NCBI GenBank assembly: GCA_003427395.1
Contig: BFEA01000697.1
Span: 76,139 to 102,402, forward strand
DNA length: 26,264 nt
Source of the DNA: Chara braunii
Lineage: Eukaryota; Streptophyta; Charophyceae; Charales; Characeae
Direction of reading: 5' to 3'
Part shown: positions 17,656-26,264 of the stretch, one piece after another
Position numbering within the stretch: position 1 is the first letter of the stretch
Layout of the letters: each line of letters starts with the position of its first letter
Notes under the pieces: generated by a model
What the model saw: the letters and a program-made list of their open reading frames with translations, nothing else
Database searches by the model: none
What the model was told of the DNA's origin: nothing
Translations under genes and position numbers: made by a program

Positions 17656-18300
17656 GGGGATGCGTGGTCTCATGCTTCTATCGGACCCGCACGCGAACCA
17701 ACGCACTGGGGGGTTGAAGTTCCAAGCGCAGTTCGTCGTCGGTCGACTATGACGCATTCCATATACCACGCGTTACACCACAACACTCACACACACAGCA
17801 CGACATAAAACAAACAACACAACAACACTCCTAATCCCTTTTGTAGTCACTTCATACGCTTCCGACGTGGAAATCGAATAGGCGACACGCGTGAGACTTA
17901 GTATAAATCGTACGGACGCAGAGTCTTTCCATATCGACTAGCAATGCATGAATACGCAAGTAGTCGCAATGATGACGTACTATGTAGTGCCCATAACCAC
18001 GCGGTCCTCAATAATCTCTAGGCGCGTTCGATACTGAAGTGTCGACCGACACACGCCTTGAGGGGTTAATCTCTCGACTCTAGACAACCGCCAAGGGCGG
18101 TTGAGAATCACATCCTCGTCTGCACCCTGCGGAGAGTGGGTGGTACACAGGTTCATACCTGTGGTGAAAATCGTCTCTTATCGCCCTGGAGACCAGCTCC
18201 ATCATCTAAGGTTTGGAGAGAAGTCAAGAGGTTTGACTGTGACGACTGCCACGGACTTCAACGTCTAGCTATAAAAGTTAATAAACAAAATTAATCAGAA
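17656..18300. other. Unassigned stretch with a hairpin
   Basis: Contains the hairpin CACAGGT-TCAT-ACCTGTG at 18146-18163 and CCGCC-AAG-GGCGG at about 18089-18101. A CACACA-rich part lies at about 17785-17800. No gene is recognised. Confidence 0.4.
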
Positions 18301-18378
18301 TAATAATCAATCATGTCGATACCAATATATCAAATCAGAACTCGAGATCAAAATAAAGGAAAGGGAAGCATAAGCCCA

Positions 18379-18579
18379 TCAGATATACAGATCGTACGAA
18401 CCATGGTTGTCATTCTCACCGCCTCCATAGTAAGGCTCGCACACAGGCTCCAAGACACTAACCTGCATAAAACACAAGCCCCAGTCCAACTTTCCATAAA
18501 ATCTCATAAATTCTTTATAATCGTCATTAAAAGAAATCTGGTTAAAACCTTCGAAGAAACATATCAAATCTCAGGGCTA
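18379..18579 (-). CDS. Short protein-like frame, unrecognised
   Basis: On the minus strand, a frame open after a TGA near 18580 reads to a stop at 18379. It has a balanced, acidic-aromatic composition (FEGFNQISFNDDYKEF, then RFYGKLDWGLCFMQ) unlike the low-complexity frames around it. CAG|GTTAGT after FMQ could be a splice donor. If the arrays at 18.97-20.5 kb belong to a minus-strand retrotransposon, this would be a downstream extra frame. I recognise no family, and 60 codons could still be chance. Confidence 0.2.
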
Positions 18580-18599
18580 AGGCATCAAGTTGAGGTACA

Positions 18600-18965
18600 G
18601 GTATGAGCAAACTTGAAGTTGTGTCGTGAGTCGACAAGTCGACGTTCAACCAACCGACTTGTTATTAGTGATAACATAAGATGATCCTCGTGAAATCAAG
18701 TTGAATCTTAGTCCAATCCTGAATTGAATCAATCAACGAAGGACATGTACCACAAGACAGGTCAATTCCTAGACTAAACTTATAAGTGTATGGAGAATAA
18801 ATCCCCATGTCACGCTCGCACTTAAAATCCTTCTTATAACTAAGTCTAAGTCAACATCTAAGTCAATGCCCCCAAAAAGGTACACTTATGGCAGAACCTC
18901 CCCCATACAGAGTGCTTCACTAGAATCGTCACCTGTCAAAATACAATCTAACAATTTTAAACTAA
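18600..18965. other. Unassigned stretch
   Basis: GTCGAC-AA-GTCGAC lies at about 18631-18644. Otherwise no feature is seen. Confidence 0.3.
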
Positions 18966-19460
18966 CAAAATTTTGGCAGCATTTCCCATAGGAAAAGTGT
19001 CTTTTGAGAATTTATATCAGCCCAAATATGAAAACAGAAATAATTTTCAACTTTTCAAAGTCAAATTTTGTCCAACTCTCTGAATTAGCAGAATTGGGCA
19101 GCACTCCCTTTATAAAAGTAGACTTCCCATATTTATACTAAGTCGAAATTGGGCAGCCAGGACAAAACTGTCTTAGATTGGTAGAAATTTCAGCAGCTCT
19201 CCCCGTAGGGAAAGTAGCTTCCCAAAATTTATGCAAGGCTGAGTTAAAATCTAGAAATAACTTTGACTTCCCAAAGTCCAAATTTGTCTAACCTTCTGAT
19301 TTAGCAAAACTTTGGGCAGCACTCCCTTTACAAAAATAAAATTTTCAGATTTTTACTAAGCCATAAATAAAATTTAGACAAGCTGAACTTTGAAAAATCA
19401 AACTATGATTAATTCCTTGGTTTTGTAGAAATTTCGGCAGCGCTTCCTGTAGAGAAATGA
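18966..19460. repeat. Alternating GGCAGC tandem array
   Basis: A core (G/C)GCAGC preceded by AAATTT or ATTTGG lies at 18975, 19097, 19152 (partial), 19192, 19315 and 19436. Full units are 95-123 bases apart and of two kinds. Type A has CAGC.CTCCCC-TAGGGAAAGT (18975, 19192, 19436); type B has TTAGCA.AA..GGGCAGCAC then TCCCTTTA.AAAA (19097, 19315). They alternate A-B-A-B-A, so the higher-order period is about 217-244 bases. Sequences after the core (TTCCCA..ATTTATAC) also repeat. It is noncoding, and I recall similar GGCAG units in plant retrotransposon spacers, without certainty. Confidence 0.7.
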
Positions 19461-19769
19461 GCTTACTAAGATTTATACAAGATCAAGTATAACAAAACAT
19501 CCAAGAAAATGCAGAAATTGACCTAGGTAAAATAAACTTAGCTTAGAAATGCAGGAATTGAAGCTAACTCTTATCGTTCTAGCACGTGGCGAGCAGCTAA
19601 AACAACTATCTATCAAATTGAAACTTAGACTAAGTAGCAATCTCACTCAGCCACATGCAAGACCAAACCACAAAGGTAAGTATTATCATCATCCCCAAGT
19701 CAGCCTTGTTAAACAATAGTTCAAAGTCTTTCAATGATTTGTCCCTTATACCGAGCTTACACGAGACAT

Positions 19770-20505
19770 AAAGCTAAACCACTCAAACTTATGGAACATG
19801 TCTAGCTCAGCTATTGAATATACACAAACACAAGGCACTACAATTTTTCTCTTCCTTGGGCACATGACTAGGCCGCCCTAGTCGCCCTGAACTATTTAAG
19901 CATTCAAGTTTTATATAATTATCTGCACTTAGTCTTTTAAGGTAGCATATGACTGAACCGATCATCCTTAGCTCGAGGTTTAACCTGCCCCTTTGTACCA
20001 CAAGTTTATTCTTAGTTTATACTCTCTTCAGTTTATGATTAGTTGTAGCCTGACCACCCAAACTTATGGAACAATGTCTGACTAGCATGTTCATAGATAA
20101 AATAATAATAAAATATAGCCAAGTTATAATCTTTTGGTTCCAGCATATGCGTGACATTGGACCAAGACCACCCAAACTTACGAAACATGTTTGGTCCTCT
20201 GTCTGATTCATTTTTCTTAATGGTAAAGCAGGAAGAGACTTAGCCACCCAAACTTATGGAACACATGCTCAGACCTCCTCGTTCAAAACCAAAAGAAACT
20301 GAGAAAGTCGAAAATAAAAAAGGCAACCAAGCCACCCAAACTTATCAGACAATGCTTGGTTCCTTAAAAGTCATCCATAGACAGCCCTCGCAAGTCAGAG
20401 CAACCAGACCACCCAAACTTATTGAACAATGTCTGGTCCTCTAGGCGATTCAAAAATAAACATAACACAGGGCTTCCCCAAACTTATGGAGACTTGCCCA
20501 ACCTT
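19770..20505. repeat. Array of hairpins with conserved loop
   Basis: Seven units with loop core CCACCCAAACTTATGGAACA start at about 19772, 20047, 20159, 20237, 20325, 20403 and 20470. Flanking arms pair within each unit but differ between units: AGCTA/TAGCT, GGACCAA/TTGGTCC, AACCAAGC/GCTTGGTT and ACCAGAC/GTCTGGT are perfect. The units at 20047, 20237 and 20470 pair only partly. Spacing is mostly 67-112 bases, with one gap of about 275. On the minus strand the loop reads ATAAGTTTGGGTGG, like a TAAGTTTGG motif I recall in noncoding parts of plant Ty3/gypsy elements. The sense strand is therefore probably minus. Confidence 0.75.
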
Positions 20506-21020
20506 TGATGACCCAGTCAGACATAACCAGTACTGCCTTCCTCCCATCCTCCCCCCAGATGCAATCCCATGATCTGCTTTCAGTCAGACAACAAAATTGA
20601 AACTGACATTACACATGCATTCCTTTACTTAAGTCTGAATCATGTCCTAAAAATCAAATCAAAGTATGGATGCACAGAGTATAATCAAATAGAGATAGGG
20701 GTTATAATTGGGTTTTTAAAAGGAGACGAAACTTTTACCTCTCAGTTCCCTACCTCCAGAACCCCTCCTGAGTTCCGGCGGAGCTCTTGCAATCGGTGGG
20801 CAAACTCCCCACATAGTGTTGCTGTGGTCCTACGGGTTGCAATCCCGCTTGCCGCCTTCCTCTCGTAACCAGGATCAGACTAAGTTAGAGTAAGAAGGGA
20901 AGAAAGAGGCGTTTAGACGCTCGAGATACAAGGAAGGGACTGACTCAACTCGCAGGAGAGGGCCTTGGTTCCTCGATACGCTAGAGGGCCTCGCAATGAT
21001 GGCAAAGTATGCGCTGCGGT
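20506..21020. other. Unassigned stretch
   Basis: A 99-codon plus-strand frame (20569-20868) is present, unrecognised. GC content rises from about 20740 onwards. The boundary of the array-bearing element is not visible. Confidence 0.3.
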
Positions 21021-21035
21021 ATGGTTAATCTGAAC

Positions 21036-21743
21036 TCAACCACCACCTGCGTACTGCTGACTTTCTGGCGACCCCTCCAATTCACAGTAAAAACCATTTT
21101 TCACAAGAGTTCCGCCACCCCGCAACTTGAAGATCCAAAGTGCTTGGTTACAAAAGTTAGCATTCTTGTGACCGGCCTCAAACTCTGTGGCTCGTTCCCT
21201 TGCTGTTCCGCTTGGTAAGTTGTGCGGCGCACCAGCCAACAGGCATGCTTGTACTCCGCGGCAGGCCAGCGGCTGCTCCAATAAAAAAGAAGGGTAGCGT
21301 TCTGGCCAACAGATAGCCTTCAAGCCTACCGTTGTCCACCTGCTATTCCAACATGCGGGATATGTGGTGCATCGATTACCAGGTAAACCTCCGCCCATGC
21401 AATTCACCCTCAACCACTCTGTATAACGGTGCGGGCCTCGTCCCAGCCCACAACTACGTATCCTAATCACAACCCGCTTAGTCTCTCGGTTCACCAGGTT
21501 GTGTAACATACCCGCCAATCGGTAAGTACCTGCCTTGTAGCTCCTCTGTGCAATGTAGTCACTCTTAGGCATGTATCCCGCCACTGGCAGGGTCGAGCAG
21601 GCGGCGGGGTGTGGCCGGCGGTCGCTGCTGGACCCGAACTCAGGCCTGCAATTTGACAATCCTACGTAGGCATCAACTAAGCAACCTGCCAATGTGTATG
21701 GCAAGAAAGAACATGACGCTAAAATCTGGAAGGATATACGCAC
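21036..21743 (-). other. Open frame of 235 codons, unrecognised
   Basis: Longest frame in the window that is not low complexity. It reads through a tRNA-like SINE head at 21.63-21.69 kb, which argues that at least its start is not an ancient protein. The composition (many Cys, Arg, Gly, Trp) fits GC-rich DNA read by chance, and I see no domain. A real gene cannot be ruled out. Confidence 0.12.
21625..21692 (-). mobile_element. tRNA-like SINE head (minus strand)
   Basis: On the minus strand: GGTTGCTTAGTTGATGCC with A-box-like TTGCTTAGTTGA (21684-21673) and B-box-like AGTTCGGGTCC (21640-21630), starting 44 bases apart. Intervening text is TACGTAGGATTGTCAAATTG. Boxes are slightly decayed. The body would extend to lower coordinates, where it is not delimited. 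Confidence 0.55.
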
Positions 21744-22600
21744 GAACCACTGTCTGCGCCTTCACGCAGGCCAGCCTCCCAGCTTACCCCCTCAACTCCC
21801 GATTTGCTAAGTCCACCGTCCGTTCCATCCTTCATCGCCAGCTTTGCCTACTCATCGATAGCTGACTCCCAAGTGGGGTGCCATCGAGGCTCAACCATGG
21901 GTTCTTTGCCTTGTAGCCACGCATGACCAGGTACGTACTCGCTCCTCCCTACCTTCTCCTCTTTCTCTAACTTCGCGGGCGGTTTTCACGCTACCTCCGT
22001 CGATAGGATGGGCAACACGCTGCTCCACAGGTACGTTTCCAACCTCGCAATTGCTCCACTGGCACACTACTTCCATCGATAGATTGAGCAAAATTTGAAT
22101 GAATCTTCTAGTAGAACCCGGGTAGGTTCATCGCCCTTTTCTACTTATCTCCTTCCTCCCGCGCAACGTTTTAGTAATGACCCGTCCAAAACATCACCCG
22201 AATCGAAGATTTGACACCGCCACTCAACTCGGAATGGCTGAAACCGTCGGACATGGATCTTCATCCGCCCGTTTCCATCGAGAAACGAGCAGAATGCTCG
22301 TTTTCTTTCGACTTCGCCATCACCGCTCAACCATTTCTCTACTATCCTCCCTTTCTACTAAATTTCTCATAGAACTAACTTCATAACTCGGTTCGCCGAC
22401 CCCTAAAACCTCTAGCTAGCCCTTTGGCCCGACCGATTTCGTTAAGAAACGGGGGAACTACATAGTCTTCACCTCCGCCATGCCCTCTTCTTCTTCCCAT
22501 CTCCTCCATCCCAGACCTTGAATGCACCCGGCGCAAATTAGCGCCAGGTTCACTTTCCCTCCTGCTGCCCGCTACTTATTTTCTCCGCCCGTCACTCGTT
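21744..22600. other. Unassigned, C-rich stretch
   Basis: No gene is recognised. CATCGATAG.TTGA/GGAT words recur near 21853, 22000 and 22074, and GGCGC-AAATTA-GCGCC forms a hairpin near 22530-22545. Confidence 0.35.
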
Positions 22601-22619
22601 TGTTGCGTCAACCTGTGTA

Positions 22620-22889
22620 CTAACCCGAACACTGTAGGCAGCGCTCCGATCGATGTTGTCCGTTGGGCAGCGATAATGGGAGCCGAAATCCGCAAAGGAG
22701 TATGTCTCTTGCTGAACTTCGGTTAGTCCCAAAGGCTGATAGCTCTTCAGCACGCGACTCGTGCGCAGCCTCGGTGGTGGACTTGGCATCACGACGGGTT
22801 CGAGGGCGCCGGACCTGCTGCGCAGCCAGCAGCGCAAGCGTTGTGAACCGGGTCCCTGTGCAAATTTTGGTGGTAGTGGCAAATATTCA
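22620..22889 (-). other. Open frame without ATG, gag-like composition
   Basis: Between in-frame stops at 22889-22887 and 22622-22620 the minus strand is open for 88 codons, with a basic then acidic stretch (VRRPRTRRDAKSTTEAAHES). Such charged segments occur in retrotransposon gag proteins, but no CCHC knuckle or other motif is seen. Frames on both strands overlap here, as expected of GC-rich DNA. I do not claim a gene. Confidence 0.12.
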
Positions 22890-22899
22890 TGTGGACCGT

Positions 22900-24010
22900 G
22901 GTGGAGAGGGGTTCCCCCACAATCCGCAGCTTGCCGCGGGACTGTTGCGATCTCCAAGCAATGCCCCGGACAGCTTCGCTCCATTGCACCCAGGCACGAT
23001 CCACCATCTTCTGGACTTCAACGGGCATGCTCTCACTTGACCCCTTTCGTAGCCGACGGTGGGTCGCGGACTACGTCTACAGTGGGCCACGCCACCCTAA
23101 TTTCTCCGTCCTGTGGGCTAATCGTCCACTGGCTCGCATACACGTTGAACTCATTGGTCCGTGTTTCAAAACAAATCAGGGTAGAGGAACCTCGCCAACA
23201 TCCCGAACACACAGGAACCACAGGTTAACCATAGGAACCGTGCGCTCAAGGTCCTCGACTGACGTGACAGTCTCTAAATCTGGCACCCCGACTTAATCGA
23301 AGAGCACCAGAGCAAAATAATAATAATACAATAATAAATAATCAAGATATTCAGAACTTTTAACCATTAAAATATGACGAACGAGGAAAAAACCGCTAGC
23401 ACCTTTCTGACACCGCCGACGACAAAACCAAGGGGGACAACCCCACCGAACCCTCAACCCCGCGGTTCCTTCGCGCTACACTGATATCTCCGCGTCATCG
23501 TCGTTCGATCTCGATCCCTGAACCTCCCGAATGGGAGTCCAACACCGTAACCAATAGTGCTAAACCCAAGTCTGGATTTAGTATTGACCGACACCTAAAT
23601 AAAAGGATACTATGCGGTACGCAGATCTACCGAAACGTTTCAAACCCTCAGATCGGCCTGTCAATAGAACTCACGGTCGTCAACCTTCCGCGTCCACCGC
23701 GAGACTATACCGAACCATGTCACTGTCGACGTCGTCCTCTGCACGTACACATAAGTCACGACAAGTGCACCAACCAAGAGGCATAATCTTTTTAATCCTA
23801 GTTTAATCAGAAAATAGACAAGATCTGGTCGGCGATCACGTCGACTCTCCAACCATCAATAATTAAAAGATCATGCGCGCCTCAAAACTTGCGCGCCCAC
23901 ACACTCTTTGCTCTAGTCAACCATCCAGTAAACGTAAACCACAAACACAGTCGCGCATCGCGTGGTATACTCAAAATTTTCAAACCAAACTTATTTTTTG
24001 TCGCTTGCGA
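22900..24010. other. Unassigned stretch
   Basis: GC-rich to about 23300, with many overlapping frames and no domain. The remainder is mixed and includes an AATAAT-rich part (about 23316-23342) and GCGCGC words near 23875-23900. GACACCGCC occurs at about 23411 and 24049, in related contexts ending in AAGG/GTCCCCC. Confidence 0.35.
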
Positions 24011-24016
24011 AAATCA

Positions 24017-24046
24017 GTGCGGATACCCTTGTAAGGGTATTCGCAC
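24017..24046. repeat. 14-bp-stem palindrome with 2-base loop
   Basis: GTGCGGATACCCTT pairs with AAGGGTATTCGCAC across GT. Thirteen of 14 pairs are Watson-Crick and the other would be G-U in RNA. Its centre ATACCCTTGTAAGG is also found at 11722-11735. Confidence 0.85.
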
Positions 24047-24059
24047 CGACACCGCCAAC

Positions 24060-24420
24060 AATAAAGTCCCCCTACCCATAACCTATAACCTTGTATCAAC
24101 GCATTACCCTTCACCTATCATTTATTGCCCATTACCTGTCACCCATCGTCTCATCATGATTCTCAATGGATCACCCATCACCTACAAACAGATCGTTCGT
24201 TACCAACCACCTATAGCGTATCATTAACAGATTACCTATCACACATCACTTATAATCTATTAGTCGTTACCTATGGCCCACCCGTCACCTCATCATCAAC
24301 AAATTCTTCATTATTCATCAGCCAAAAATCCCATATTACCCATAATCAACAGATAACCCAGTACCCAATGACATTACTTATCAACCCTTCGCCAGTGGAC
24401 CACCTATCACTCACCGTCGA
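24060..24420. repeat. Degenerate ACCCAT/ACCTATCA array
   Basis: Words such as ACCCATAACC, CACCTATCA, CCCATTACC, CACCCATCACC and TTACCTATCACA recur about 20 times at irregular spacing. No fixed period could be set by eye. It is a decayed minisatellite, C- and A-rich on the plus strand. Confidence 0.65.
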
Positions 24421-24428
24421 GATTACCC

Positions 24429-24462
24429 AGAGAGAGAGAGAGAGAGAGAGGGGGAGGGAGAA

Positions 24463-24549
<87 letters not shown>
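24429..24549. repeat. (AG)n microsatellite
   Basis: About 120 bases of AG with a GGGGAGGGAGAAAA interruption near 24451. The second half is pure. Confidence 0.97.
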
Positions 24550-24550
<1 letters not shown>

Positions 24551-24879
24551 GACGTTATTTCCATTCTCATGTCCTAAAAATTGTACGCTTACGCCATAGA
24601 AGGAATTTTTGGTGACCTAAAAGTTCTTGGACCTTTGTACTCGGTGACCATCTAAAATGGTCGACCTGATAACTCCTTCCCACATTAGGTTTGCCATTTT
24701 AAAATAACCATCGTTCAGTTGGTTTGGTGACATTTTTGCTTACTCTTAAATTTTGTCTCAGGAATTGTGGTATCGCTAGGCTGTGTTGCCTCATTACGGA
24801 CTATACTTAAGAGTTCGATGGATTCTTTGATGCCAACCCTCTATTAGACGAGGGTTGTTATGCGGGGTTCTCAGTGACA
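24550..24879. other. Unassigned stretch
   Basis: Holds GGTGACCTAAAAG and GGTGACCATCTAAAA (about 24611 and 24643), which may be distant relatives of the repeats just downstream. No gene is seen. Confidence 0.35.
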
Positions 24880-25078
24880 ATTTTGTCGCCTAGGTAATAA
24901 GGGTTAATCGGTGCTAATTTCCATATTATATTAGGGTTAATTGTATTGGTTCCTTTTAGTTAGACGAATAGTTGGACTAGTGTGACCCCAGTTCTGCTGG
25001 TTTGCTCCTTTTAGTTCGCGGAATGGTTGGACTACCATGACCAAAATTTTGCCGACTATAGTAATTAGGGTTGATAGA
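24880..25078. repeat. Diverged tandem repeat, ~62-bp units
   Basis: TCCTTTTAGTT..CG.ATGGTTGGACTA..ATGACC..ATTTTGCCG is seen in two full copies (about 24951-25006 and 25007-25062). A related ATTTTGTCGCCTAGGTAATAAGGGTTAATCGGT block upstream (about 24890-24920) matches GCCGACTATAGTAATTAGGGTTGAT at the end. Confidence 0.6.
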
Positions 25079-25092
25079 TTTCACTTTTATGA

Positions 25093-25250
25093 TTGAGTAT
25101 AGCTCAGTTGGTTAAGCACGCAAGTGGCATTCGGGAGGTTGTGGGTTCGAGCCCCATGACTTCCTGCGGAGCAATTAGTACCAACCGACTGTGATACTCC
25201 GCTTGATACCCCTGATCGTTATTAGTACGGTCTATGACCAACACGGGTAT
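25093..25250 (+). mobile_element. tRNA-derived SINE (plus strand)
   Basis: A box TAGCTCAGTTGG (25100-25111) exactly fits consensus and B box GGTTCGAGCCC (25144-25154) follows, starting 44 bases apart. The head, including GCACGCAAGTGGCATTCGGG, matches the minus-strand SINE at 3.3 kb base for base at most positions. The body after about 25165 differs, and the 3' end is vague, passing into GTGTGAGTGTGAATGGG. A functional tRNA is excluded: the acceptor ends do not pair. Confidence 0.75.
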
Positions 25251-25379
25251 GAGTGTGAGTGTGAATGGGTTGTATATGGTGTGTGGTGTGTAGGAACGTG
25301 TTGGCCATAGCCACTGCTGCTACTCGATGGGAGGTGGGGCAAGTAGATGGGAGGCCCAGCTACAGGCAAAATGCTCGGT

Positions 25380-25460
25380 CTTTGCATTTCCCCTCCCCCC
25401 CCCTCCCTTTGGCGGCCGCACACTACTCCCTGACCATCGCTGATTAGGGGGGGGGGCAAC
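25380..25460. repeat. C-run and G-run pair
   Basis: CCCCTCCCCCCCCCCTCCC at about 25390-25407 and a G run at about 25447-25456 lie about 45 bases apart. On one strand they could pair, or form quadruplex/i-motif structures. Another G run (about 25908-25920) lies downstream. Confidence 0.7.
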
Positions 25461-26264
25461 ATGTAGCTAAGCTTGCAGGGGTCTCCTATATAGGATTATG
25501 AGTAGTGGTAAGTAGATAATGAAAGGTGAAACTGAGAGAAGAATATAGTTTAGTTAAAAAAATAAATTACGACACTTTGGTAGTGTTTTGTTTTCTTGAT
25601 GATAATTGTAAGGGTTTCCATTGCCAGTCTTGTCTGCTATGTTGCAGTCAGGGATAGGTTTGGCCGAAGAGTGCCTTGCTTAGCCCAACGACTGGGGTTG
25701 ACTATGTAAGGGACGTTGGGCCCGTTTCCCAACTTATATTGAATACGAAAGAAATGACATGACCCCCAGTCAATAAACCCTACAACTTGAAATCCAGCGG
25801 CCTGTGACGCCCAACCTCACGCCGAGCGCGACTTCGTGATCGGAGTGGGATGGGGGCCCGAAAGTGCGAAAAGGGGTGTGCCAACTTGAAGAATTTTAGG
25901 ATAATGGGAGGGGGGGGGGGTTGGAGTTCCACGTTGGAACTGAAATCTCTTGTGGCAAGATTTAGGGATAGTTGTGCAAGATAGTTGGCGTGGTGTCGCA
26001 CTTTTTCCAGTCGGTCCTCTTCGGGCGACCGGAAAGCCAACAGGCTGTCACGCAGGATTTTGTAAGTGAGTTGCAATAAATAAAATAAATTAAATAATGC
26101 AAATCCCTTCCTGTTGTGTGCGTCCGGCTTTGAGCGAGACCCTTCAATTGCGGTCTTCGCCGGTCCCCGGCCTTGGGAATCTTTTATTTTGATTCGGAAC
26201 AACAGAGATTTATGCAAATAACAATTATAAAATTATGGGGTGCTATGCATGTATCACTTATGTA
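25461..26264. other. Unassigned region to window end
   Basis: A 145-codon minus-strand frame (25780-26217) crosses the G run as a proline stretch and shows no recognised domain. The text near 25803 (GTGACGCCCAACCTCACGCC) is of a kind I recall from plant LTR retrotransposon ends, but no LTR pair is visible. No gene can be claimed. Confidence 0.3.

Noticed and set aside
21036-21743. 235-codon minus-strand open frame as a host gene
   Set aside because: It reads through a SINE head, has no recognised domain, and lies in GC-rich DNA where long chance frames are expected. Kept only as a low-confidence entry.
17700-23800. A possible LTR pair at about 17.7-18.3 kb and 23.3-23.8 kb, from shared GACCGACAC and similar words
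   Set aside because: Shared words are short and their spacing differs between the two places, so terminal repeats cannot be supported by eye.
24060-24420. CRISPR-like array
   Set aside because: Repeats are short, degenerate and irregularly spaced, with no constant repeat and spacer lengths; the window is eukaryotic.
24346-24577. Open frames over the (AG)n tract
   Set aside because: Pure dinucleotide repeat gives Arg-Glu or Ser-Leu runs in any genome.
25093-25165. A functional tRNA gene
   Set aside because: A and B boxes are perfect, but acceptor ends do not pair and a normal anticodon arm is not formed. The same head occurs at 3.3 kb attached to a different body.

Overview
The window looks like repeat-dominated nuclear DNA of a land plant. 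The best evidence for a plant is two U6 snRNA-derived sequences at 2.68-2.82 kb whose 5' part (a GTCC/GGAC hairpin, then an ATCC..TAAAATTGG block) is of plant type, not animal type. Supporting signs are tRNA-headed SINE-like sequences, long dinucleotide and trinucleotide microsatellites, hAT-type MITEs, and a repeat array whose minus strand carries ATAAGTTTGGGTGG, which resembles a motif I recall from noncoding parts of plant Ty3/gypsy elements. I found no complete host protein gene, no rRNA gene, no CRISPR array and nothing prokaryotic. Most long open frames are low complexity, or GC-rich stretches open in several frames.

Layout. 0-2.7 kb: degenerate short repeats, a (TC)n tract, a ~175-bp block present twice with splice-acceptor-like sequence, and one short protein-like frame. 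2.7-3.4 kb: the inverted U6 pair, then a minus-strand SINE. 3.5-6.0 kb: tandem repeats, including a two-level 505-bp repeat (4.24-5.25 kb) and a ~29-bp repeat carrying inverted CCAAT boxes (5.86-6.0 kb). 6.2-10.4 kb: GT/CA/CT-rich DNA, a diverged ~240-bp block present twice (6.2 and 8.6 kb) that ends both times in AG|GTATGT, a three-copy repeat at 9.1-9.4 kb, and a ~280-bp trinucleotide tract passing from TTC to GTC to GGC. 10.45-10.65 kb: two facing tRNA-like SINE heads. 11.7-12.05 kb (minus) and 16.98-17.65 kb (plus): two copies of one unidentified element, one carrying a ~380-bp insertion. 12.37-14.76 kb: three copies of one non-autonomous hAT-like family, the third inserted in the second with an 8-bp target duplication. 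14.8-16.5 kb: AT-rich DNA without recognisable genes.

18.3-20.5 kb is the most structured part. An alternating array built on GGCAGC is followed by about seven hairpins that keep the same loop (CACCCAAACTTAT.GAACA) while their stems differ and change on both sides together. 20.6-24.0 kb is GC-richer, with many overlapping open frames but no recognised protein, and holds another SINE head. 24.0-26.26 kb has a 14-bp-stem palindrome, a degenerate ACCCAT/ACCTATCA array, a (AG)n tract, a short tandem repeat, a plus-strand SINE head, and C- and G-runs.

No genes can be seen working together. The window is best read as layers of transposable elements and tandem repeats, probably between genes. Family names beyond hAT-like, tRNA-derived SINE and U6-derived are inference. 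All comparisons were made by eye, so boundaries are approximate unless a target duplication or terminal repeat fixes them.
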